DNA from: Gluconobacter japonicus
GTDB lineage: Bacteria; Pseudomonadota; Alphaproteobacteria; Acetobacterales; Acetobacteraceae
DNA: 64,000 nucleotides
NCBI RefSeq assembly: GCF_002723975.1
Contig: NZ_BEWO01000009.1
Location: forward strand, 1 to 64,000
Reading direction: 5' to 3'
Positions 8,477-16,351 of the stretch are shown here, piece after piece. The notes beneath the pieces were generated by a model, which did not search any database, was not told where the DNA came from, and worked only from the letters and a program-made list of their open reading frames with translations. A program made the position numbers and the translations under genes. Every line of letters begins with the position of its first letter. The stretch's first letter is position 1.

Positions 8477-10044
8477 CCCCCAGCCGGTTCCGTTTTCTTC
8501 GTGCTGTTGGGTGACAGCAGGAAGCAAAGCGGAACCACGAACATCGCGATGATACCGATCCAGCGGAATACTTCGTTGTAAGCCAGCATCGAGATTTGCG
8601 ATGTGAACTCTGCAAACAGGCGATGAATTGCAAACGTATGCGCGGCGGCAGGTGTGAGGCCATGCGCTTCCCCCACGGCCTGCGCCTGATTGATGTAGTT
8701 CGTAAACTCCTGCCGTCCCGGCGTCATGTTGTCGGTCACATAGGTCTGGTGCCGCTGCCGGGTCTCGATAATCGCCGCCGTAGCCAGAGAAATGGCCATG
8801 GATCCCACATAGTTTCGCGCCATACTGAAGAGCGCCGATGCGTCCGAGTTCAGTTCTCGCGGCAGAGTAGAATAGGCGATCGTGGAGATCGGCACGAACA
8901 GGAACGCGAGTGAGGCCGTCTGGGTGATGCGGTAGAAAACCAGATGTCTGAAATCAATCCCGGCATACAGGTTGGCCGCCTGGAACATGGCCATGCCCAT
9001 GAAGAAAAATCCAAATGCGATCAAATAACGCAACTGGATGAACTTCATCAGTCGTCCCACAAAGGGGATGAGAATGATGATCGCTACACCGCCCGGTGCA
9101 AGCAGAAGCCCTGACGTTGTCGCCGTATAGCCCAGAACCTGCTGCGCAAACTGCGGAACAATGATCGCGGAGGAATAAAGCGTCGCACCGACCATCGAGA
9201 TCAGGAACATGCCTGTCGCGAAGTTACGATCTTTCAGAACCGTCAACTTCACCAGCGGATCCTTGGCATAGCACAGCCAGACAATCGCACCGAGAACGCC
9301 GATCACGCCCAGAACAGCCATGGTGATGATGAAGTTCGATCCGAACCAATCATCATCCTCGCCACGATCGACCATGACTTCGAGACAGCCCAGCCCCAGC
9401 GTAATGAGACTGATACCAATCACGTCGATTTTCTCGCGCTTCTGTTTCTCCCATGGCGGATCTTCCACGAAAGCCGTAACCGCCATGACCGTCAGGATAC
9501 CGAACGGAACGTTGACGAAGAAAATCCAGCGCCAGGAGAAATTGTCCGTCAGATAGCCACCCAACATCGGACCGAGAACCGGACCAACGATGGTCGCAAT
9601 AGCCGTCATGCCAAACGCTGCGCCGCGTTTTTCGGGCGGGAAGGTATCCAGAATGATGGACTGCTGGCTCGGCTGTAGCCCGCCACCAAAAAATCCCTGC
9701 ATCAGACGGAAAACGACGAGCATGGGCAGCGATGTCGCCAATCCACACAGGAAGGACGACACCGTGAACATGGTGATACAGATGAGGAAGTATCGTTTCC
9801 GCCCGAACAGCCGGGAGAGCCAGCCGGAAATCGTCAGAACGATACCGTTTGCCACCAGATAGGACGTCAGCGCCCAAGTGGCATCGTCATAGGAACTGCC
9901 GAGCGATCCCGCGATGTGTGGCAGCGCCACGTTGACGATGGTGGTGTCCAGCACCTCCATGAAGGCCGCCAGCGTGACCGTAATGGCCACAAGCCACGGA
10001 TTATGACTGGGTTTCCAGTCTTGATGCCCGGCAGTATCGCTCAT
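8470..10044 (-). CDS. emrB: DHA2-family (EmrB/QacA) MFS drug efflux transporter
   Basis: This is a 14-helix major facilitator antiporter of 524 residues. It begins with LAAFMEVLDTTIVNVALPHI, the hallmark first helix of the DHA2 family, followed by the motif-A loop WLSRLFGRKR and a motif-C-like IVGPVLGPMLGG. EmrB-type pumps export hydrophobic compounds using the proton gradient, with EmrA spanning the periplasm. Its start overlaps the emrA stop by 4 bp (ATGA), showing translational coupling. The substrate is not deducible. Confidence 0.92.
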   Translation of the reverse strand: MSDTAGHQDWKPSHNPWLVAITVTLAAFMEVLDTTIVNVALPHIAGSLGSSYDDATWALTSYLVANGIVLTISGWLSRLFGRKRYFLICITMFTVSSFLCGLATSLPMLVVFRLMQGFFGGGLQPSQQSIILDTFPPEKRGAAFGMTAIATIVGPVLGPMLGGYLTDNFSWRWIFFVNVPFGILTVMAVTAFVEDPPWEKQKREKIDVIGISLITLGLGCLEVMVDRGEDDDWFGSNFIITMAVLGVIGVLGAIVWLCYAKDPLVKLTVLKDRNFATGMFLISMVGATLYSSAIIVPQFAQQVLGYTATTSGLLLAPGGVAIIILIPFVGRLMKFIQLRYLIAFGFFFMGMAMFQAANLYAGIDFRHLVFYRITQTASLAFLFVPISTIAYSTLPRELNSDASALFSMARNYVGSMAISLATAAIIETRQRHQTYVTDNMTPGRQEFTNYINQAQAVGEAHGLTPAAAHTFAIHRLFAEFTSQISMLAYNEVFRWIGIIAMFVVPLCFLLSPNSTKKTEPAGGH

Positions 10045-11138
10045 TTTACGTAGACCGTGGGAACAACAGACATACCAAGAGCCAGCGGCAGATGAGGATC
10101 AAGACCACTGTCGATCAGGATCTTCACCGGAATACGCTGAACCGTCTTCACAAAGTTACCCGTCGCATTTTCCGGCGGGAACGTGCTGAAGGATTCACCC
10201 GAGCCAAGCTGAATGGAATCCACATGGCCCTGAAGCTTGAGCTGCGGATAGGCATCGACTTCGATATCCACCTTCTGGCCCGGACGCATATGCGTCAGCT
10301 GCGTTTCCTTGTAGTTAGCGACAACCCAGACTTCCGGCTCAACAATAGAGAACATCTGCTGCCCGGTCTGGACGAAGTTGCCACGCTCGACGCTACGCTG
10401 GGATACCCAGCCATCGTTCGGCGCGCGAACCTGCGTCCATTCCATGTTGAGCTCAGCCTGCTCCAGAGACGCCTGGGCAGACTTAAGATTGGCCTGCTCC
10501 TGTGACACGTGAGCATCAGCATTCGCCACATTAGCCTTGACCGGCTCAGCCTGCGTCAACTGGCCCTGAGCCTGAACCACGCGGGCCCGGGCTTCTTCAA
10601 GAGCCGCACGCGCATAGTCGATATCCTGCTGGGACGTTGCCGCGCGGGCAACGCTGCGCTGGCGCTTGTAATCCGCTTCGGCTTTCGTCAACTGAGCCTG
10701 CGCTGCTGAAAGATTACCCTGTGCCGTCACAAGTTGGCCGGGATAATTCTTGTGCGCGACCTCAACCATCAACTGATAGGCCTGCATGTTGGCTTCGGCC
10801 TGCTGGATAGCTGCCTGAGCCTTATGCAGGGATGCCGCGTAGTCGCGGTCATCGATGGTCAGAAGCAGGTCGCCACGATGAACATACTGGTTGTCGTTCA
10901 CCAGAAGCTGGGTGACATACCCGTTCACATGCGGGGCAATGGCAACCTTGCGGCCTGCCGTATAGGCGTCGTCCGTCTCAATATTATTGCGGGTCAGGAA
11001 AAGGTAGAGACCAATTCCGACCAGAACCAGAACAACCACCAGAATCAGAATAATCCTGACAAGTGGATTGCGCTTTTTCTGCGGTTTTCCGGACGCTCCG
11101 GACTGCTGGTCGGCCTGCGCCTGGTCGCCTTGCGCCAT
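10041..11138 (-). CDS. emrA: HlyD/EmrA-family membrane fusion protein
   Basis: This periplasmic adaptor has 365 residues. After a basic cytoplasmic start comes one membrane helix (about residues 25-48, PLVRIILILVVVLVLVGIGL). Then follow a first lipoyl half (DDAYTAGRKVAIAPHVNGYV), a long coiled-coil hairpin rich in Ala and Gln, a second lipoyl half (VRAPNDGWVSQRSVERGNFV) and a beta-barrel. ATG 11138 is chosen over an upstream start at 11237, which would place the operator at 11209-11227 inside the gene. It should link EmrB to the NodT-type channel. Confidence 0.9.
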   Translation of the reverse strand: MAQGDQAQADQQSGASGKPQKKRNPLVRIILILVVVLVLVGIGLYLFLTRNNIETDDAYTAGRKVAIAPHVNGYVTQLLVNDNQYVHRGDLLLTIDDRDYAASLHKAQAAIQQAEANMQAYQLMVEVAHKNYPGQLVTAQGNLSAAQAQLTKAEADYKRQRSVARAATSQQDIDYARAALEEARARVVQAQGQLTQAEPVKANVANADAHVSQEQANLKSAQASLEQAELNMEWTQVRAPNDGWVSQRSVERGNFVQTGQQMFSIVEPEVWVVANYKETQLTHMRPGQKVDIEVDAYPQLKLQGHVDSIQLGSGESFSTFPPENATGNFVKTVQRIPVKILIDSGLDPHLPLALGMSVVPTVYVK

Positions 11139-11208
11139 TATCGTCTCTCTCGCTTTAACGGGTCTGTCCGAAGTGACCGGCTGGAAGAGTACCCTGTAAC
11201 GGGCCCAT

Positions 11209-11227
11209 TGACCGATCGGTTCGGTCA
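11209..11227. promoter_or_regulatory. TetR operator 2 (inverted repeat) upstream of emrAB
   Basis: The repeat TGACCGA-tcggt-TCGGTCA has the same 7-bp arms and 5-base spacer as the site at 7743-7761, and it begins 70 bp upstream of the emrA start. The match places emrAB and the distant outer-membrane gene in one regulon of the local TetR protein. Confidence 0.82.
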
Positions 11228-11382
11228 TCCATGACATATCGTCTCTCAGCCTTCAAGCCGGAAAAAACTGATGCGTTTCCTTTCTGGAGGGAACGCTTTT
11301 TCTTTTTCGTCGCAGCCTCACAAAAAGAAATTTTTCGCTCTTCAAGAAAGGGTCAGCGCAATCCTCTGACCATGTGTCTTTT

Positions 11383-12825
11383 TCAGAGAACACCCTTGAT
11401 CTTACTCAGCCCGGCAATCAGGGCCTGACGCTCCCGCTCCGCCTGGTCTGTCGGTCCGAGACGGAGAATCCACGAAGGGTGGGCCAGAGTGAGATGCGCC
11501 CACCCCTCGCCTGCATGCTCTTGCAAGGTGCCACGGACGTCTTTCAACCGATCCGAGGGACCACTCACCGCTCGCAGAGCCGTTGCCCCCAATGAGACAA
11601 TCAGTTTCGGCTTCACCAGGGCAATTTCTCGCTTGAGCCACGGCTGACAGGCAGAAATATGCTCGACCCCAGGTGCCTGGTGGATGCGTCGTCGACCGTT
11701 GACCGTAAATCGGAAATGCTTGACGGCATTCGTCAGGTAAAGCGCCTCGCGGGCGACGCCGGCTTCTTCCAGACATCCCATCAGAAGCTGCCCGGCTGGT
11801 CCCACGAACGGACGGCCTGCCAGATCTTCCTGATCTCCAGGCTGCTCCCCTACAATCATCACCTTCGCCGTTTCCGGCCCTTCTCCCACCACTGCCTGTG
11901 TAGCGTGACACTGCAAAGAACAGGCCCGGCAGGCCCGAATATCCTGTGCAAGCTCCGTCATACTCCCGGGAACATGGGCCTGAATGGTGATAGCGCTTTG
12001 TCTGGCCTGAATGGCCTGATGAAATTTTGGCGCAGGCAACGCTTCTCTCGCAGCCATTTCCGCAACACGCTTTTCAGCTTCCGCCACGAGCTGAGGAATC
12101 AGGGCGGCTTCCGGCAGATTCTTCCAGTACCGGCGTGGCATCTCATTTCGCATGGCTTTTGTGCGAACACGGGCCGGATTGAAAGTCGAGGCATAATAGG
12201 TCTGCCACAACTGTTCGACATCATCCTCAAGAGCCTGCTTTTCACACGGCTTGAACGAGCAGTTCAGCGTGGTGCCATTCCAACTTATGGAACCTCTCGG
12301 CGTCAGGATAAGCCAGTCCATGTCTGCGAAACGCTTGGCAAAAAAGGACGAGACCTTCTCCAGAACATGATGATCCGGCTCGAACCATGACAGGAATCGT
12401 CGTCGACCGTTTTCGGTTGGATCCTGCTCACGGAAACGGACAAATGCTGTCATTTTATGCGCGGCCCGGCGAACCTGTTGCACCATGCGCCGGGCCTGAC
12501 CCACGTCCGGGTCAGTGGGAACGGACAGAAGATCCGGATCCTCCTGCAAACGCCAGAGCAGACGATACGCCAGTGCGAACCGCTCCGGGCTGGAATGGCA
12601 CAGAACATCTTTCAGAACAGGCAGATTGGAGGCTTTCAACCTGACGTCCCGCTTGATCTCGCCGGTAAAAGACGTCGTCTCCGCACAGGAGAAAAGATCT
12701 GCGTTCTTTCCCTGCAAACACCAGACAATCTGCTCAGGAGGAACTTCACGCTGGAGGGCAGCCCGCGCCGTCTGGCGCCAAGGCTCGAACGCGCTGGTGT
12801 CTGCCAGAGTAACAACAACAGACAT
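11383..12825 (-). CDS. UdgX-family uracil-DNA binding protein fused to a TIGR03915/DUF4130 domain
   Basis: This is a two-part protein of 480 residues. Residues 1 to about 260 match the DUF4130/TIGR03915 putative DNA-repair domain. Residues about 290-480 are an Fe-S uracil-DNA glycosylase superfamily domain. Clues are CRACSLQC at 299-306, GEQPGDQED (326-334), GRPFVGPAGQ, the R-loop RRRIHQ with His382, CQPWL, and HPSWILR (449-455). The RRIH loop is diagnostic of UdgX, in which the histidine forms a covalent bond with the uracil site. The start overlaps the radical SAM stop as TGATG. A LexA box in front of the upstream gene suggests damage induction. Confidence 0.88.
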   Translation of the reverse strand: MSVVVTLADTSAFEPWRQTARAALQREVPPEQIVWCLQGKNADLFSCAETTSFTGEIKRDVRLKASNLPVLKDVLCHSSPERFALAYRLLWRLQEDPDLLSVPTDPDVGQARRMVQQVRRAAHKMTAFVRFREQDPTENGRRRFLSWFEPDHHVLEKVSSFFAKRFADMDWLILTPRGSISWNGTTLNCSFKPCEKQALEDDVEQLWQTYYASTFNPARVRTKAMRNEMPRRYWKNLPEAALIPQLVAEAEKRVAEMAAREALPAPKFHQAIQARQSAITIQAHVPGSMTELAQDIRACRACSLQCHATQAVVGEGPETAKVMIVGEQPGDQEDLAGRPFVGPAGQLLMGCLEEAGVAREALYLTNAVKHFRFTVNGRRRIHQAPGVEHISACQPWLKREIALVKPKLIVSLGATALRAVSGPSDRLKDVRGTLQEHAGEGWAHLTLAHPSWILRLGPTDQAERERQALIAGLSKIKGVL

Positions 12826-14057
12826 CAGAGAAGGCTCATCTGCTGCGGCGCGGGCAGGAACAGAGTTCGCAAATCCTGTCGATCGGTCAGGCGCGCGGGG
12901 CTCCATCCGATCGCTTTCACAAACGGACGCACCTTTTTAATGGACACATTCAGGCGTCCCAGATCTTCCAGACGGATCGCCCTGTGCTTCCGCGCCATTA
13001 GAAGAGCCTGAACGGTTTTCACCCCCAGACCGGGCACCCGGAGCAGCATTTCCTTGGACGCCCGGTTCAGATCCACCGGAAACTGTGCACGGTTATCCAG
13101 AGCCCAGGCAAGCTTTGGGTCGATTTCCAGATCCAGCATTCCACCGGGCCGGGATGCCGTCAGTTCCCCAAACTCGAAACCATAGAACCGAAATAACCAG
13201 TCGGCCTGATAAAGCCGATGCTCGCGCTGAAGCGGAGGACTGCGAACCGGCAGAATAGCGGATGCATCCGGGATAGGACTGAATGCCGAGTAATACACCC
13301 GGCGCAATCCGTAAGAGCCATACAGACCGGAACTGCTGGCCAGAACGTCCCGATCCGTCGCAGCATCGGCTCCGATAATCATCTGGGTGCTCTGACCGCC
13401 CGGTGAAAACCGTGCTGCACGGCGGCCGGTATGCGTTTTTTCCTTTGCCGCATCGATCTTAAGCCGCATATCTCCCATGGCACGCCGGATGCCACCTGCG
13501 TCCTTTTCAGGCGCATAATCCTTGAGGCCCGTTTCTGTCGGCATCTCGACATTGATGGAAAGGCGATCCGCGTAAAGACCTGCTTCTTCCAAAAGCTTGG
13601 GAGACGCATCCGGAATGGTCTTGAGATGAATATATCCCCGAAATCCATGCTTCAATCGCAGATCACGCGCGACCTGAACAAGCTGTTCCATGGTGTGATC
13701 CGAGGACTGAATGATTCCCGAGGACAGGAACAGACCCTCGATACAATTGCGCCGATAGAACTCCAGCGTCAGCCAGATTACTTCGTCTGGAGTGAAGCGG
13801 GCACGTTCTACGTTTGAAGAAGACCGGTTGATGCAATAGGCGCAATCATACACGCAGAAGTTGGTCAGCAGGATTTTGAGAAGCGAAATGCAGCGGCCGT
13901 CTGGCGTATAAGCATGGCAGATTCCGTTACCGGTTGTGGACCCAAGACCACCCGTTTTGGCAGAGTCCCGGCGCGTGGAACCACTGGATGCACAGGACGC
14001 ATCATACTTCGCGGCATCGGACAGAATCGCGAGACGTTCGGACAGAGATTTCTTCAT
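12825..14057 (-). CDS. Putative DNA modification/repair radical SAM protein (TIGR03916 type)
   Basis: The protein has 410 residues and a Cys-x3-Cys-x2-Cys cluster motif at 68, 72 and 75 (NFCVYDCAYC), typical of radical SAM enzymes that bind 4Fe-4S and S-adenosylmethionine. Near the C-terminus, residues about 340-360 (RVPGLGVKTVQALLMARK) form a helix-hairpin-helix DNA-binding motif. This combination and the adjacent UdgX fusion define the TIGR03916/TIGR03915 pair, whose reaction is not established. The start ATG lacks a clear ribosome site and lies 5 bases from a LexA box, suggesting a short or absent leader. Confidence 0.88.
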   Translation of the reverse strand: MKKSLSERLAILSDAAKYDASCASSGSTRRDSAKTGGLGSTTGNGICHAYTPDGRCISLLKILLTNFCVYDCAYCINRSSSNVERARFTPDEVIWLTLEFYRRNCIEGLFLSSGIIQSSDHTMEQLVQVARDLRLKHGFRGYIHLKTIPDASPKLLEEAGLYADRLSINVEMPTETGLKDYAPEKDAGGIRRAMGDMRLKIDAAKEKTHTGRRAARFSPGGQSTQMIIGADAATDRDVLASSSGLYGSYGLRRVYYSAFSPIPDASAILPVRSPPLQREHRLYQADWLFRFYGFEFGELTASRPGGMLDLEIDPKLAWALDNRAQFPVDLNRASKEMLLRVPGLGVKTVQALLMARKHRAIRLEDLGRLNVSIKKVRPFVKAIGWSPARLTDRQDLRTLFLPAPQQMSLL

Positions 14058-14062
14058 GCCAT

Positions 14063-14077
14063 GTTCTTATTTCGTTC
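14063..14077. promoter_or_regulatory. LexA (SOS) box, GTTC-N7-GTTC
   Basis: The sequence GTTC-ttatttc-GTTC is a perfect match to the alphaproteobacterial LexA direct-repeat consensus. It lies 5 bases upstream of the radical SAM start codon, where it would cover the core promoter of the radical SAM/UdgX operon. Both neighbouring genes are DNA-repair candidates, which makes a chance match unlikely. Confidence 0.78.
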
Positions 14078-14234
14078 TTATTCATAAAATGCAAGAACTG
14101 CATGAAATTTACCGGTTGTTTGCCATTTTCCCGTCAGACCTCGTCGTCGTTTTTTAACGATGCAGATTCAGGTTCCCTTAACCATTCAAAGACTATCGTG
14201 AAGGGGCAAAACTGCACCGACGGAGAATATCTCG

Positions 14235-15710
14235 ATGTCCATGTCCATCAATACAAATACAGCCGCCATGTCGGCTCTTCAGGTCCTGAACCAGACGACG
14301 GACCAGCTGAGCAAGACGCAGAATGCTGTCTCCACAGGCAAGAGCGTCAGCTCCGCTTCTGACAGCCCGGCCATCTACGCCATTTCCCAGACAATGAACT
14401 CCCAGATTTCGGCCCTGTCCGGCGTCTCTACGGGTCTTCAGTTCGCTGGTCAGGTGCTCAGCACCGCCACGAAACAGGCATCCTCTATCTCTGGCGTCCT
14501 GAGCAGCATGTCCGAAACGGTCACGAATGCTGCCAACAACGGCGAGAACCAGGATACGCTGAACTCCCAGCTGAGCAGCTATCTGTCCCAGATCGACGTT
14601 GCCACGTCCAACTCAACCTTCCAAGGCGTGAACCTGCTGTCCGGTTCTACCAGCAACAGCGTCAAGTACACGCAGATTTCCGCAGCGCAGGACATCAACG
14701 GCAACCTGTTCACGCTGAACGGTGCTGACGCCACGTCGACGGGTCTGGGCCTTCAGGGCCTGAGCACGGACATGAAGGGCGTCACGATTTCCACGAGCGG
14801 CATCACGGCGCTGGCTGGCACAGGTGCGACCGCTACGACGCTGACTCTGAAGAACCAGTCTTCCGCCGACAGCGCAAATGCAACCGCTTCCAACCCTGCC
14901 ATCACGACATCTTTCGTGCTTGATTCCAAGCCGGGTGATGCCACGAATGGCGCCGCAACATCCATTGGAACCGCCATCGCAGCAGGCCTCACAGATAACA
15001 CGACCTCGGTAACCGTCGGCTCCAACGGAGCACTGACCATTACTGGCGCCACGTCCAAGACGGCTTCTGACGGCACGACAACTTATTCTCTGACCAATGG
15101 CGACAGCATTACAGCCAAGGCTGATGCCAGCGGCAACATGACCTACAACATCGCCAAGGTTGGTGATCTGGATGCCAACGGCAATGCCAAGACGCTGACG
15201 CAGGTTGTCGATGTTGACGTCTCCGGCGCGTCTTCCACCACCACGAAGAACGATCAGCTCTCCACGCTGGTAACAGCTCTTGGTAACGCTGGTTATGGTG
15301 CCCAGATGGCCAATGATGGCACCCTGACGATTGCTGGTGGCAACCTCGACGCAGCAGACGCAACGGCAACCACGCCGTCTGTCAGCCTGACAAACGCCAC
15401 GGGAACCTCCACTGTTGCAACGACCTCCGGCACGGATGTCGTTCAGCTGGCGGTAACAGGCGCCATCAACAAGATGAGCCGTATTTCTTCCAGCATCGGT
15501 GTGGCCTCTAACACCGTTACGCAGCTTCAGACGTCCAACAGCACCCTGTCCGACGCTCTGACAACCGGCGTTGGTGCTCTGACGGACGCTGACCTTGCAG
15601 CAGAAAGCGCCAAGCTGACCTCCCTACAGACGAAGCAGCAGCTGGCCATCCAGTCCCTGTCGATTGCGAACTCGCAGTCTTCCAACATCATGTCGCTCTT
15701 CCGCGGCTGA
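14235..15710 (+). CDS. fliC: Flagellin
   Basis: This is the filament subunit, 491 residues. The conserved N-terminal coiled-coil region (MSINTNTAAMSALQVLNQT, residues 3-21, then STGKSVSSASDSPA) and the C-terminal region (ending SLSIANSQSSNIMSLFRG) frame a variable middle rich in Thr, Ser, Ala and Asn. It has no cysteine or tryptophan in the parts read, normal for flagellin. GGAG lies 9 bases before the ATG. A stem-loop follows the stop, then flaF. No other flagellar structural genes are nearby, so this is a flagellin/regulator pair away from the main cluster. Confidence 0.95.
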   Translation: MSMSINTNTAAMSALQVLNQTTDQLSKTQNAVSTGKSVSSASDSPAIYAISQTMNSQISALSGVSTGLQFAGQVLSTATKQASSISGVLSSMSETVTNAANNGENQDTLNSQLSSYLSQIDVATSNSTFQGVNLLSGSTSNSVKYTQISAAQDINGNLFTLNGADATSTGLGLQGLSTDMKGVTISTSGITALAGTGATATTLTLKNQSSADSANATASNPAITTSFVLDSKPGDATNGAATSIGTAIAAGLTDNTTSVTVGSNGALTITGATSKTASDGTTTYSLTNGDSITAKADASGNMTYNIAKVGDLDANGNAKTLTQVVDVDVSGASSTTTKNDQLSTLVTALGNAGYGAQMANDGTLTIAGGNLDAADATATTPSVSLTNATGTSTVATTSGTDVVQLAVTGAINKMSRISSSIGVASNTVTQLQTSNSTLSDALTTGVGALTDADLAAESAKLTSLQTKQQLAIQSLSIANSQSSNIMSLFRG

Positions 15711-15717
15711 TGATGGT

Positions 15718-15742
15718 GGGGCATCGGTTCTTCCGATGCCCC
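15718..15742 (+). terminator. Stem-loop after flagellin
   Basis: A perfect 10-bp stem GGGGCATCGG / CCGATGCCCC with loop TTCTT starts 7 bases after the flagellin stop. The following tract (TCTTC) is a weak T run, so it may be a partial terminator or an mRNA-stabilising hairpin that separates flagellin from flaF levels. Confidence 0.65.
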
Positions 15743-15833
15743 TCTTCGGACTGCTTCAGACGTTTTCCGGATGCATTCAGTTCTCTCACCGGGAAACATC
15801 TGAAACCGTCCTTTTGAAAAGGAGCCTCTTTTC

Positions 15834-16247
15834 GTGACCTATGGCATGTCACAGTACCAGAACCAGTCCGGCACTTATCTGCCTCCCCGTGAAGTGGAAG
15901 CCATGGCGTTCAGACACGTCAACGATCTGCTTTCCAAAGCCAAGACTCACTCTGACCGGCAGTCTGCCCTCTCTGCAAACCTCAAGCTTTGGGGAATTCT
16001 GTTGCAAGGCGTGCAGCGCGTTGATTGCCCTCTGGACGAGATCCTGCGCAAGGACCTGACAACTGTTGGCACCTGGTCCATGCGCTACGCCAACGTAGCT
16101 CTGAATTCGGACACGTCTCTCAAGGCACTGATCGACATTAACGAGGACATGATTGAAGGTCTCTCGGCACCAACGCCAGTAGCGGCCACTCCTTACGGAG
16201 CCTCCGCCCCTACCGAAGGGCATATGGCCATTCAAATGGTTGGCTGA
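15834..16247 (+). CDS. flaF: Flagellar biosynthesis regulator FlaF
   Basis: The protein has 137 residues and resembles the alphaproteobacterial FlaF family: REVEAMAFRHVNDLLSKA near the N-terminus, then SANLKLWGILL and LRKDLTTVGTWSMRYANVAL. In Caulobacter, FlaF promotes flagellin synthesis or secretion and opposes FlbT. It starts at GTG 15834 with AAGGAG about 9 bases upstream. The C-terminal 25 residues are Pro/Ala/Thr-rich and look like a tail specific to this group. It lies 123 bp after flagellin and ends before a strong terminator. FlbT is not seen in the window. Confidence 0.78.
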   Translation: MTYGMSQYQNQSGTYLPPREVEAMAFRHVNDLLSKAKTHSDRQSALSANLKLWGILLQGVQRVDCPLDEILRKDLTTVGTWSMRYANVALNSDTSLKALIDINEDMIEGLSAPTPVAATPYGASAPTEGHMAIQMVG

Positions 16248-16268
16248 GCGGTCCAACTCCTTTTGTAA

Positions 16269-16306
16269 AGAAAACCCCCTTCGCCATTTGACGAAGGGGG
16301 TTTTCT
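16269..16306. terminator. Strong bidirectional terminator between flaF and the M1 peptidase gene
   Basis: A perfect 15-bp stem (AGAAAACCCCCTTCG and its complement) with an 8-base loop carries A-rich and T-rich flanks, so it can end transcription from flaF on the plus strand and from the convergent peptidase gene on the minus strand. Confidence 0.9.
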
Positions 16307-16351
16307 GTATTGTGACCCTGATACGCTTTCCACATCAGCGCCTGTCAAACT

